A DNA stretch of 64,000 nucleotides from Gnetum montanum (Eukaryota; Streptophyta; Gnetopsida; Gnetales; Gnetaceae): positions 1,538,592 to 1,602,591 of the forward strand of contig MNCI01015910.1 of the NCBI GenBank assembly GCA_015680685.1, written 5' to 3'. This document shows, piece after piece, positions 35,213 through 47,351 of the stretch. Every line of letters starts with the position of its first letter. Position 1 is the stretch's first letter. Position numbers and translations under genes: made by a program. The notes under the pieces were generated by a model that worked only from the letters and a program-made list of their open reading frames with translations, ran no database searches and was not told the DNA's origin.

Positions 35213-35838
35213 TGTAAAGGTATTAACAATATATCTTTCAAAAAATATTAAATCCCACACACCATAAACCAACAACAATGTTTCTCCCACATTAAAGTGA
35301 CAATGCACTACATAGCAAACACATTCATTGGAGAAATAACAAGATATCCGATGAAGAAAATTGGAGTGACCAACTTTATGCAGGGATTTCTTATGACCAT
35401 GACCACCCTGACAACACTAAAAGACTACATTAACCTAAGGTATAAAATCTTGGAGCAAATGACATAAGTCCTAAACTAAGAAAGGCCTCCAATCCTAAGA
35501 ACTCCTTGAAAACCAAAAACCATCATTGTAAAGGTATTAATGATATATCTTTTAGAAAATATTAAATCACACACATCATAAACCAACAACAATGTCTCTC
35601 CCACATTGAAGTGAGAATGCACTACATAGTGAACACATTCATTGGAGAAATAACAAGATATTTGATGAAGAAAATTGGAATGACCAACTTTATGCAGGGA
35701 TTTCTTATGACCATGACCACCCTGATGACACTCAAAGACTACATTCACCTAAGGTGGACAATCTTGGAGGAGATGACATAAGTCCTAAACTAAGAAAGGC
35801 CTCAAGGCCTAAGACCTCATTGAAAACCAAAAACAATA
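35213..35838 (+). repeat. 314-bp tandem duplication covering the gag start
   Basis: The segment from TGTAAAGGTATTAA (35213) recurs at 35527 with the same order of words, ending near GAAAACCAAAAACAATAAA. Each copy has its own gag ATG (35278 and 35592). The period is not a multiple of three, so copy 1 cannot read through into copy 2 in frame. Confidence 0.85.
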
Positions 35839-37623
35839 AATTGATAGAGCTAAAGTGTGGTATAGATCATTGAGACCAAATTCAATTTGACGATGGTCTA
35901 CAATGCTAGAAATTTTCAACAAGAAATACCAAACCTATGCAAGAGTGTCCAACCTGAGAAGACAGATTTAAGAGTGGAAGTAAGAATAGCATGAACCTTT
36001 AGACATGGCCTTAGATAGATATTATGCCTTACTAAATAGGTGCCTAGGCCATGGTTTCTTTGAGGAAAGGTAACTTTTCCACATCATAGATGGACTTTGT
36101 AATGAAACAAGGGAGACCCTTGGGATGTATGCCCTAGGGAAATTATACAAGCTTCAAGCCCATTAGATCAAAGAGTTAATCAAGCGTGTGGTGAAAGAAG
36201 AAAGAGATATATGCAAATGGGAGAATGTTAAGAAATATCAATGGGACCCAAATCTTCAACAAAAGGAGGTCCATATCTATGGTAAGGAGAATAAAATTGC
36301 TCTCGATAAGGTGATTCCACAACAAACCTTGTCGATACAAGAGTCTATTGATGAGCTTGAAGCAAAGGTTAATAGGATGTCCAAATGGATATATGAAAAT
36401 GTCACAACTCTCATTAAGACGGTCAAGGAGAGGATCATGCAAAACAAGCCAAGCGATCACAATAAATAAGAGATATAGAACTAAGGGATATAGAACCAAG
36501 GAACAGCTAGGAACACTTTTCGGCAAATGAGAAAAATGGCTAAGGAAAGTGAGGCTATAGACTCAACCATAAACAAAGATAATGGATGCAACATCTGCAT
36601 ATATGACCATCTGAAGGACCATTTCCCCATCTTGTTGCATCTACAAGAGTATTGGACAAGTGCCTTAAATCCAAAGTTCATGCAAAAGCGCATGCTCGAG
36701 AGATTTCCTCTCCCACAAGGTAATTATAGACAATCCCACAACTGATCATACCATCCTATAGGGACTTATTACCAACCTCAACATGGTTATTAATTGCAAC
36801 AACAACAACCATAATCGTGGGGGAGGCCACCAACAAATTAGCCCTATCCACTAAAATCGCACGGATATTATGTTCAACATCCTATTCTCCAACTAGTTCT
36901 ACATCCTCTACTTCTAATCGCTACTACCACTCTCCCTAGTACCATCAACCTATGACAACCCCTAAAGGATCACCATATTGTACCTCTTACCATCCAACCT
37001 ACCCTCGATATTCTCAAACTCCACCTCATTATATGCCATCACCAGCAACACAGGAAGGTTTGACACCACAATATCAACAAATGAATGCGACTTATGCTAC
37101 AAATGTGCATAGACCCGCTGACATTAGAGGGTCTCAATCGCAACATAGGAAACGTCCCTTTCGAAGGAAAGGTTGTAAGCTAAAGCAAACCATGCATGGA
37201 CCCACCATATCATCCGAGCCATCACAATGCCAATCTGATGCACCACCTTCCATGTCTCAACCAACATCCTCTGACCATACACAAGGGCCACCATCCATCA
37301 TTACTCTAATTTCAGGCCTAAGTAATGAATTTACAAGCATGGGGAGACAAATAAATCCATGCATACCATATCATGATCAAGGATGCAATCATGGGCCAGC
37401 CATCCCTAATGTTAACACACCTCATATCTTGACCCACGATACATTTAACCATCAAGTGTGTGACCAAAAATTTTTCTACCCATCCACCACACCACAAATA
37501 GACACCCAGTGGTTGGGGCATGAATGGTTACTAGTGTTTCATACATGCATGGATCCTAATTAGCCACTTATTAATCCTTGTCATATCCAAATGTTTAGTC
37601 ATGGGGGTTACCTCCCATTCTAA
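35592..37623 (+). pseudogene. Degenerate gag of element D
   Basis: After the start region, the LDLNNFPKF segment seen in A-C is deleted. Sequence resumes at AKVWYRSLRPNSI, then LDRYYALLNRC, DGLCNETRETLGMYA and a charged helix (36188-36469, SIDELEAKVNRMSKW). A zinc-knuckle-like CNICIYDHLKDHFP lies at about 36590-36625, with its last Cys lost. A 203-codon Pro/Gln/Ser-rich frame follows at 36952-37563, then the tail with DTQW and FSHGGYLPF and a stop at 37621. Confidence 0.75.
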
Positions 37624-39606
37624 TATTCAAGATTCTTAAGTGTTTTCATCTTTTTTTTATATGATTTTTTGTCATTTTTCTATTTCTTGATCCAATTTTT
37701 TTTCTATTTCTTCCAATTTTTTCTCATTGTTGTTTTCATTTTCTTTATCATGTAATCTCACTTGTGAATAAAATGATCATGTTATCCATTGAGGTGAGGT
37801 TTTCTCTATGTTGTCAAATCATAAGGGACTAATTATTTGAACATTGCAACCACATCATCCATCCACTCATTTCATTAATAAGAGGTTCTTGCCCTAGTCA
37901 TAATTGTAATCTTTTCCATCATCCAAACTAAAAATAACTTCATAATCATTGTGTCTAGATGGAAGAGTGTAGAACCAAGGCAGAATGTAAAGGGTATGAC
38001 ATCAAGGGGATTTGTGGATTCTCTTTGCCTACTTCTATATGTTCTATCATGTTGTTGAGGTTGTAACCATATCCTTGTAGACCTAACAAAAAATGGGAGT
38101 AAGAGTAACCTAAAATGACACTGAATAAACTTCTGCGAGTCTCACTGGAAAGACATGTACCCATGCTTGAAGGTTGGCAACCTTTGAGAATCAACAACAA
38201 GAAAGAGAGTGAAAAGAAAAAAAATGTGTGTGAGTGTGATAAATAAAGCTCCTCTCTTGGACAAAATGCCAAGTGATGTTATTCCTCGCAACTCTAATAG
38301 TCTTATGGTTTGTCTGTCGACGTGATGAAACATTGCAATGTCACTATGATGTGATGTGGACTTGGTTTGAATCTTTGAAAGAATGACTCATGATTATTTA
38401 ACCATTAATAACACACAAGGTTTCATTGTAACCATGGTAAGACACCTCATGTTCCAATTTTTGCAATCCTTTCTATAATCCATCTCATCTCGTTGTCCAT
38501 GTGATCATAACTTATGGTTTTGTGTAACATAGGGTTATTATCTTCGATTGGTGGTTTTAACATTGTGTTTTGTTTCACAGGTATGCATTACATTCAACCC
38601 CTTTAGTGTCTACAGACATTTTTAGGAGTAGTTACATAAGGGCATCATCGGCTAGAGCCTGCTTTGGGGAGGACCCACTTGTGTAACTTTTGTGACTTGT
38701 ACTTGTTTAACACAACCACATCATTCTTCACCTTCCAAGTGCTCAATTGTTATATTTTATTGTTTCCCTTCTCATATCACTTGATCTGTCCCACAACAGT
38801 AATTTAACGTCATTTTTCTTGCTCATTCTAGTGCTTTTCACATCAATGACTCCACCTTATCACACTTTCAATGCCTCAAACCGATTCTTCACTTACCTAG
38901 AACTTTAGACCTAATCTCAAACCTTCCAAAAAATCACAGAGCTTCAATTTTTATGTTTAGCTGCCCCATTTAGTAAAAATTCATGGACTCCGACATCGCT
39001 TACCTGACGTCTGGTCTGATGTGATGTCAGGTCGCATACACACTATATATATGACCCCCGCAGTGCTAAAACTTAATTTTCATCATTTGCTACTAGGAGA
39101 GTTATTTAAATTTTCTCTCACAACTTAGAGCTCTACGCACTCATTTTCCACTTATGATATTTAGCTCTCTATAGCTCCGATTTCCATGCCATTTGCACCT
39201 ACATGAACCCAGAGTGTTCAAGATAGTCGTTGGAGGGGGATGCTTACATGTGAAACTTGCATAAAATTGCTGAAATTTGCTATCGCATGGAGGGTACTAT
39301 AAGGGTAAGAGTGTTAAAAACTTTAGGTGTTCTCATGAAAAATCAATCACATTAATGCTAGAAACCTAAATTTTTCCACCTAAGAAACCATAACCATTAT
39401 TATAAGCCACACATAAGGAAAAAGGAACCAATTGCGAAGCATTGTAAGGGATGATAGACACTTTTTGGGGATTTTTCTTAAAAAATTTTCTAACTCTGTG
39501 GTCATATGCATTAAAAACTTAATGAACTAAGGTAACAAGTAAGGTATAAACTAATTAATGATAACAAATACAACCTTGGTAACACTTGATCTTTGCTTGA
39601 TTACAA
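37624..39606 (+). other. Element D spacer with conserved noncoding blocks
   Basis: It holds the GGTATGACATCAAGGGGATT block near 37993, AAAAAATGGGAGTAAGAGTAA near 38087, and GCCTGCTTTGGGGAGGACCC near 38657. The stretch 38800-39500 has no counterpart in B and C. The spacer ends TTTGCTTGATTACAA before ATG, the same place as the acceptor-like site of B and C but with AA instead of AG. Confidence 0.6.
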
Positions 39607-42348
39607 ATGGCCCTAAAAAGAGGTGCATAGGGTGAACCCTTACAAAGAGCAACTAAGCATCCACGAGATGGCCAAGGTTAGCAAGGCGAACATGCAAAAC
39701 ATGAGAAGCAGGAAGCCCAATCCTTCAACATTCACCAAGAGGCTCTTGCTATTGGACAATCAACCCAAGGGGAGGTTGTAGAACCATAAGCTCTTGAGCA
39801 AGGACAAAGTCTCATGTTGCCCCCTGATTGCCTTACTGCCATCCTAGAAAAGTCCACATTAACCTCAGTCATTGTGGAAATGAATTTTGGCCCATTCATG
39901 GAGTTCTCTCTAGAAGCTTTTCAAATGCAACTTAAGGCATCTCCCTTGTGGCCCATTCTCTCAAACAATGGTGAGTGGTACCTTGGTAAAACTCATCAAT
40001 TCTAGCATAATAAAGATGAGGGCACCACTGTCAACATTTTTGGAGTAAACATCTCCTTTTCAATCAAAGCAATTTCTGTGGCTCTTAATCTGCCAAATGA
40101 AGGGGCTACGGTAGCCCATCTGCCAACTAGATCCAACCCTAAGATCAAAAAAACTATGGCTAAAATGGGCATACGGAAAGGAGGATAAAACATATAATGA
40201 AATGACTCTGGAAGAGAGGACACATTTTAAGATCAAGACTTACCACTTATTTTCCCAAAAAGGGCTCAATCAAATCTCAACATATGTGACCAGGGGAAGT
40301 GCTATTTTAATGGGTAAATTTGTGGGCAATCTTCCCCAGTTTTACTTCATTGAAATCCAATGGTGGTTTGAAGAAAAGAAGGTAGGGAAACCAACACTTC
40401 CATTCCCTTACTTAATCAAAAGGTTATGCAAGCATGTTGGGATCCTGGGATATACGAACAATATCCCTAGGAAGGCTCAAAATGCCTTCTTCATCAAACT
40501 CCTAAAACCTGTAGCACCAAGAAAAGATCTTGGTGAAGAACAAGAAGCAGAGAAGGAGGTGGGGCCAGAAGCAGAAACACAACGTGAGCCTAAGTAGTGC
40601 CCACATACGTAAGCTTTGCCACCATTTCCGTTGCAAGACTACATGCCCTTCATGAGCCATTGGCAAAAAATCGCTGAAGCTGTCAGCTAGGGAAGTAGGG
40701 ATGAGTCCAATCTCTTTTGAGTGATGGATGATGTTGTATGGCCCATAGTTGCAGCTGATCCAACATAGGAGGAGATCTCACTACAATTAGGAGGAGAAGG
40801 ATCCAATGATCATAGAAAATCTTTCGAAATGCTGCATACTTCCAAGTAATGCTTGAAACTGGAGAGGGTGCCACAGTTGTGGTATTACAACATGAGGATG
40901 TGGTAAGCGCGACAAAAGTAATCACAAACCATATTAAGGAATCATTCAACGTGCTTGTTGTACCCTTGGTAGATTTGATAGGAACCAAAGATGTGCAAAT
41001 GCTAGCCGAGACTTCGATGACTCCCGCGGTGCATGAGGATGTATTGGATAGACTAATACAGATGGGGCAAGTAATGACTACCTTGTTTGACATTCCTAAT
41101 GATATCATTATAGCACAGTTAGACCTCATCACCACAAAAGAAAAGCTAGTCATGGCTAAAGTCAAGGTAGAGCATGCAGAAGCTAAAGTACAAAGACTAC
41201 AACAAGAGTTAGCTACCTTGAGAGCTGAACAATGAGATCCTACCCATTTTGTTGTGCCTGACCAACTTGAAAAATTCACGATGGAGTAGTTGACCAAGCT
41301 AATGAAGGAGAACATAGCTGTTGAACAAGAAAAACAAAAGGCGGTTTGGAATGCCTCTGTTGTTGATGTGTAATCCCATGCATACAAAAAGGCATTGACT
41401 GCTACACAAGAAGAAAATAAGCAGCTCACCGCAGAAAATTTAAGGTTGACCATAGTTGAGAAGTAAATGAACATTCTTGAGAAGAGCATCCACCAGTTGA
41501 GAGAACAATTGGTGAGGATCAACCAAGACATTACTAGATTGGCCAGAGAAAATAAAACTCTCTCAATGGAGGAGGTTTATGCTATTCATAAAAGTTCAAT
41601 GTTTCAAATTAGCATGTGGCCAAAGTAGGCCAAGAAACACGAGAAGTTGAAGGAGCACTTTCGCGACCAAGTAGGCATGTACAAGCAAATAAATGAAAAA
41701 GAGATCCAGATGGCCAAAGCCCACATTGGCTCCTTGTCAGCACAAAATCATGAGTGGCAGCCCATCCTGGATAGTTATGCCTTGGACCATCAACCAGAAG
41801 TCAAGAATAAATACTTGCAGATAGAAGATTTGAAAGAATACATGGCATTGACGAACCTCAGATATGCCAACCTTGCCATGTTAACAACGGGTCGACCTTG
41901 AAATGATTTAGAAAAATAGGTAGCAACCACTTATTCATTATATGATAAAGAGTTTGCAGATTAGAAAGATGCTTTATAGAAGTTGTAAGTGGCAAACTCA
42001 GAATTGGAAGTGGTCAAAGCCAACTACTAGGGATAAAAGGATGTAGCATCAAACCTAGTTAGAAGATTAACGAATTATAATGAACTCAGAGACAAAGCTA
42101 GGGCCTTTGAGGAGAAATGATGGAAATTTGCAACTTGGTATGTAAAGGCTAATCAGATGTTTCTACAACTGCCATGTCCTTGGGATGTACCGGCACCAGC
42201 ACACATCGACTTAGCAGCCTGGATGGTACATGACCTAAGGACGGAGGAGTAGAAGTTGCAAGCATTGTTGAATCGTTACAAATTCCAAAAGCCTGGTAAC
42301 AAAGGAAAGCAACCAATGGAAGAGCCATTGCCCTCAAGCACCACATGA
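39607..42348 (+). pseudogene. ORF2 of element D: plant-transposon-like region plus coiled coil
   Basis: About 900 codons in two frames with several stops. The N-terminus is basic (MALKRGA). Residues about 70-330 include MNFGPFMEFSLEAFQ, NIFGVNISFSIKAISVALNL, IEIQWWFEEKK and YLIKRLCKHVGILGY. These resemble the domain annotated as a putative plant transposon protein in Ty3/gypsy-associated frames. An acidic linker is followed by a long heptad-rich coiled coil (about 41050-41550 and 41640-41860: AKVQRLQQELATLRAEQ, ENKQLTAENLRL). The C-terminal block matches B and C (WYVKANQMFLQLPCPW, AWMVHDLRTEE, KGKQPMEEPLPSSTT). No membrane segment or enzyme motif is seen. The role is unknown. Confidence 0.6.
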
Positions 42349-42536
42349 GCTTCCCAATTTTTGTTTTGTAATAATGTGTTCCATTTTTTGTATTACACCA
42401 CTGTGGCATGCAAGAGTTAATGTTTTCTTTATTATTTAAGTTAGTTAATAATCCCATACCTTCCTAATATTTTGTAAAGAACTTATTCTTCATTTTGTTT
42501 AACTCGAGGATGATTTTTCGTTCAATTGTGGGGTTA

Positions 42537-43394
42537 TGATGAGTCATGATTTGTCAAGCCTTGACATTGGATACCCAATGTCGAAGCTAGAAAGCAATCT
42601 TGGATATCTAATGTTGTCTCCTCTAGGCTCACCTATAAATATAGCACTTGGGTGCCCAGTTGAGACATGTAATAAGCAGCAGGGAAGATAGTTTTAGTTC
42701 CCAATTTTTGATAATCTTCTTAGAGTCCTGTTATTCCCAGTGTATGCGCATAGTGTGATGTTTGTAATCATACGGCACCTTTGTTCGAATGTGACATACT
42801 TGGACACGTTACATGACTAGTAGTAAAGATCAAGATTACTCCCATCAATGCAGCATCCACTTAGATTATTATTGCTTTTAATTGTTAATTATTTAGTGTT
42901 TTCTTTAGGTAAATGTTTCCATTTATTGTTATTTACTATTTCTGTCATTAAGTAGAATACATACACCTTAAGCACGAGCATTTAAGTGTAGATACTTGGT
43001 AATCCGGAAGTGTATTATTTGGCACACCCAGTAACATATACTTGGCAATCCTAGAAGTAGCCTCACAAAGTCCAAAATGTATACAGAAGATTAAGAGCAG
43101 ATACTCATCACACATAAGTTAGTTTAGATCTCGTTTTCCATTGTTCACTAGCTCAATTAATTCATCCCTTTGTCATCATTAGGAGTAGCATAGAAATTAG
43201 ACATCATATGCCTCACTTTGAACTAAACCATACGTGATAAAGCTACCACTAGTCCAAGTGTGAAGACAACGAACTACAATCAAAGCATAATGATCTAGAT
43301 ACCACAACTAGTCCCATCCATAGAATTCGATTGAATCATGTGTGAACGCTTGTGATTTGTATGGTTGAGCATAGGGGTACCTTGCCGCTCATCA
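42537..43394 (+). repeat. Element D 3' LTR (858 bp)
   Basis: It follows the polypurine-like GTGGGGTTA and runs TGATGAGTCATGATTTGTC to TCATCA, before the GAGGT duplication. It is closely similar to the 5' LTR. Confidence 0.9.
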
Positions 43395-43399
43395 GAGGT

Positions 43400-46300
43400 G
43401 TTGGCACTATTATAAGAGATGTTATCACTGTTGGAAGTATTGTTGTTAATGTGAATGTGGTTGTAGCCCTGGTGCTTATAGATACCCTTAATGGTGGATC
43501 AAACACTTTCTTCATTAACATTTTTTTATGATCTCACAAAATGAAGCTTATGCAACTCTTCTTAGGATGTCATTAACATAACTAGTTATGCTTGTCCTCT
43601 TACACAACTTTCTAATTAGAAAAAGAAACTAGAAATTTTATCTACTGAAGTTTTTTCATAGAATTTGTAATTAATTGTGAAAAAAAAAAGATACAAAATG
43701 TTGGCTTCAACTTTCCTCCTTAGCATTGTCATGACATAGACATGGAATGAACCCACTTTATTAGAGCTAGTGGTTATGACCATATGATATGTGACATCTT
43801 AAAGAAAATCTAGTTTGCCAACATCAAGCCCTTATATTCATTTATGCTTGGCTTGAATGCATGTCTTATACAGACATGTTTATCTTTGGTGTCTAGGCAT
43901 GAGGACTATGCTAGTAGTTTCAATCTCTAATTAGGCAATCCTAGTGCTTTGATAATTGCCTCAATTATGTGGGGAACCTTAATATCCCTAGTTTGCTTAG
44001 AACAATCCTTTTTGTAGTTATTCCATAAGAGGTATGTCTCACCAACAAACCATTCATTGTTATTGGTTAGAATTAGCCACATGGGTGACCCCTACAACTT
44101 TGATCACTTTTGGGCTCAACTCCAGGAAGTTAATAAAGTTTAACTCTACCTAGATGTCTTTATGCACTTGTTCATCATAGAGGTACTATACAAATTCAAA
44201 TTGAAGCTTTATTATTTTTGATGACCCATGAGATTTTTTGGATAGATATTACATCTTCATGAAAAATAAGGATAGACTCTACAAATTAGCCAGGCACCAA
44301 TGGGGGTAGCAAAAATAAATCATACAAGTTTTTTGTTGTAACATTATAACACTATCTCAAATGGGCAGTCATAGCACAAGAGAGAAATACATGTAATTAT
44401 ACAAATGAATCAAAAAATGTGACCTCCAATTGACTACCTTTGGTCCATGTTCTAAGGCTTTTGATGAGGCTCCCTTAGGTTGAAGCACTCTTACTAAGTG
44501 GACCTTAGGCTCCTCTAGCTTAAAACCCCAACCTTGGATTAGGCTTAGACCTCTCCTTGGCATCTTTTCTCATTCCTACACTAATTTGTATGTTTCTTAC
44601 CCACACGAGCACCTTAAAATAGATCAATTAGCCTTGTGGTGACTTGGCTTGATGTTCATTTTCTTCTCACATATCTACTTAGCACATTTTACTGTTGTTG
44701 AAACACTTCACGGATTAACGACTCGTGGTAAACCTGTGAACATTGTTCACGGTATAAATTAGTTTGGGAAAAAACCTAAACATGGGATGGATTGGTTCCA
44801 TGATTGTTGCTACACATTCCAACATGGTTAAGATAGGTGTAGGTGTGCTTGCTGACTAGGGTGTTCATCTTGGCCACTAGGACATAACTCCAATTGAAGT
44901 GCTTGTTGAAATTATCCTATGACCTTAAGATATGGCCAATCATCAAATTTTAACTAATTTTAAGGATATTTTACCTTAGTTTTTAATTTTTAGCTTTAGA
45001 AAGATTTTATATTTTTTTGTGCTTCTAATGTCCTGCAACTAAATTGCAATTCTAAATGTGCAATGGAGTGTGGTTAATTAGATGTTTGGTGTGTAAGATA
45101 TGGTGCTTGAAAAGACTTAAAATGCTCAAAAGACAAAAAATTCCAAAGGTGAAATAAGAAATGAATAGTGAAAATGAAGGGGACACATTGTATATATAGA
45201 CATTTTTTATTAATGTGCTAATGCATTTCCACTATTGTTCCAAAAAGTATTTAGAAAAAGTTGATAAAAATTATTATTTAGTCAATTTAGACAAGAAAGG
45301 TTAAAAAAGCCTACTTCCATATAATCCATATATCATAAAGGATCATCACTCAAAGCCTCAATGCTCATCCCCACCAAGTGGGGTCGTTTAAGCGTTGGTA
45401 AATAAGTGAAAACCTAACCTCTTCAAGTGATTAGATCCACGTCTTCCAACTTTAGAAAGAAGCACCTTACTATCACTCTAAATAACAATCCCTATATAAC
45501 TCATCTATCATAAATTCATAAATAAGTACATAAATAAATACTTTGATCAGTCTTGTGAAACATGCACCTTACCATACAATATTTCCTAATTTACTCCTAA
45601 GTGTATAGTTCATTTCACTTTATTAAAAGAAAGCCACTATAACTAAATTGATAAAGCATATTTTTTAAAATTGTAATATGAATATAATTCTACTTCTCGC
45701 TGAGCATGCACCAGTCTTCGGAATGTATTTTATTCTTCGGAAACAAAGAATATAGATAATACAAAAAGTTAAAAAAGTCAGAAAAAGCCTATCAGACGAC
45801 CCACTATGATCATTTTTTGGGTGCTTCTAATGACTTTAATTCATTTCTTGGGTGCTTCTAAAGACTTTAATAATTTTGATTCGCACACCATAAATGCATA
45901 CCATAAATACAACAATAATTCGATCAATTTTATCATCATAAAAGTAATAAACATGAACACTTGTTAAACTTTGTCAACAATAGTAATTTGTTAAAAAATA
46001 AAAGCCCTGTAATATTCCATGGATAACATTTCTAATATGCTACGCAAACAACCCAACGGTTAACATACATTCACTTGAATATATAAATTCTCCATTTGTA
46101 ACTGTTTCGACGACCTGAGGCTTTGACTAACTTTTGAATGTGTAGCATGTCCCATAACCACCCAAACTCACCTGAATGACACACCATTACAATGTAAACT
46201 TCAAGGGCGTGTTTGGTACCTCTAGATGTTAAATCAGCAACCTTTCAAATTAAATAATTGAGAAATTTATTTGATTTTGCGGATGCACCTTTCTCTACCG

Positions 46301-46570
46301 GAGTAATACCTACCCAGATGTAATCTGACCTGATGCAGAAATCCGGATGTTTAAGGATTCAATGTTGTCTTTATGCTGAAATCTAATATTTTGGTCAAAG
46401 TTCTGATTTCAAGGGACCATATTCTCATTTTTTTAAGACAAAAAAGAAAAAATTTTGCAAAAGGTTAAAAATTCACCATCCATCATATTCCATCAATGCG
46501 AGATGGCAATAAAAATTGTCAAAATTGAACTCTCTAAGCCCTCCCAATAAGCAAGAAACCGAAGTCACGC
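43400..46570. other. Intergenic DNA right of element D, no gene seen
   Basis: It is AT-rich with frequent stops in all frames. The one tract with a possible identity is 45341-45450. Read on the minus strand, it matches 18985-19080 (GAAGAGGTTAGG, GATGAGCATTGA and the region between) and may be a SINE remnant. No open frame here is convincing. Confidence 0.4.
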
Positions 46571-46579
46571 CCACATCTC

Positions 46580-47123
46580 AACCCACATCTTAATATTTCA
46601 TGTGCTAAGAAAAATGCTAACGTTGTTGCCTTTTATCAAAATGCATATTGCAAACCGTAATTGGTGCTAAAAAAAAATGCTAACCCACATCTTAATAATT
46701 TTCATGTGCTAAGAAAAATGCTAACGTTGTTGCGTTTTATCAAAATGCATATTGCACACGAAAAAGCAGTCACAACCGTAACAATAGACGCATCCACTCC
46801 ATAAAAATTTCAAAGCACAGCAACAGCAACAGACGCATCCACTCCATTAAAAATTTCAAAGCACAGCAACAGCAACATCCACTCCATAAAAATTTCAAAG
46901 CACAGCAACAGCAACAGACGCATCCACTCCATAAAAATTTCAAAGCACAACCATAAAAATGAACCTACACAGAATATACAATGGAATAAAGAGAAAATGA
47001 AATTACAAATGTTCAAATGATAAAACCTACACAGAATATACAATGGAATAAAGAGAAAATGAAATTACAAATGTTCCTTTACATTGAAAAAAAAGGGTGT
47101 AAAAAGGGTGTAAAAAGGGTGCA
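46580..47123. repeat. Stack of short tandem duplications downstream of the Alba gene
   Basis: Four arrays follow each other. A unit with CATGTGCTAAGAAAAATGCT occurs twice (46600, 46705). About four units of CATCCACTCCATAAAAATTT + CAAAGCACAGCAACAG lie at 46787-46950. A 62-bp-period pair with CCTACACAGAATATACAATG lies at 46962 and 47024. GGGTGTAAAAA is tripled at 47096-47120. They lie in or just past the 3' untranslated region of the Alba gene. Confidence 0.8.
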
Positions 47124-47351
47124 GCAAAAAAAGATTTCTGTAGAAAATTACAATTTCAAAATTCCCTGCCACAAAGGCATTTAGAAAAGTACAGAACCAC
47201 TCAGCGCTTGAGGTGAAACTATGAAAATTGCACAAAATCATCAAATGTAATGTTCAACATATTACAATTCACTATAAAAAATTAACAGAAACACCCATAA
47301 AAAGACTAGCAAAAAGTTTGTTTTCACGAAAACTTTAGAAGACCCTTTCCT

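Larger units (their letters stand above)
34279..43394 (+). mobile_element. Element D: long gag + ORF2 non-autonomous LTR retrotransposon
   Basis: The element is complete at 9,116 bp, with LTRs 34279-35152 and 42537-43394, flanked by GAGGT (34274-34278 and 43395-43399). It has the same plan as B and C, with the primer site at 35153-35171 and gag, but ORF2 is long (39607-42348). No protease, RT or integrase was found. A 314-bp tandem duplication spans the gag start. Confidence 0.92.

Noticed and set aside
36176-36526. Minus-strand open frame of 116 codons with hydrophobic stretches
   Set aside because: It is antisense to the charged gag helix of element D. The hydrophobicity comes from reversed Lys/Glu codons.
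40683-41531. A 282-codon open frame on the minus strand, one of the longest in the window
   Set aside because: It is antisense to the coiled-coil part of element D's ORF2. Its Cys/Ser/Thr-rich composition is what the reverse of a Lys/Glu/Val-rich helix gives, and it has no family resemblance.
39607-42348. Envelope gene interpretation of ORF2 in element D
   Set aside because: The location fits the env-like frame of Athila elements, but no signal peptide, membrane anchor or cleavage site can be seen; coiled coil and a transposon-like domain are the only supported traits.
44369-44563. Minus-strand frame of 64 codons between element D and the Alba gene
   Set aside because: It is short and isolated, with no splice-linked neighbours and no recognisable family.
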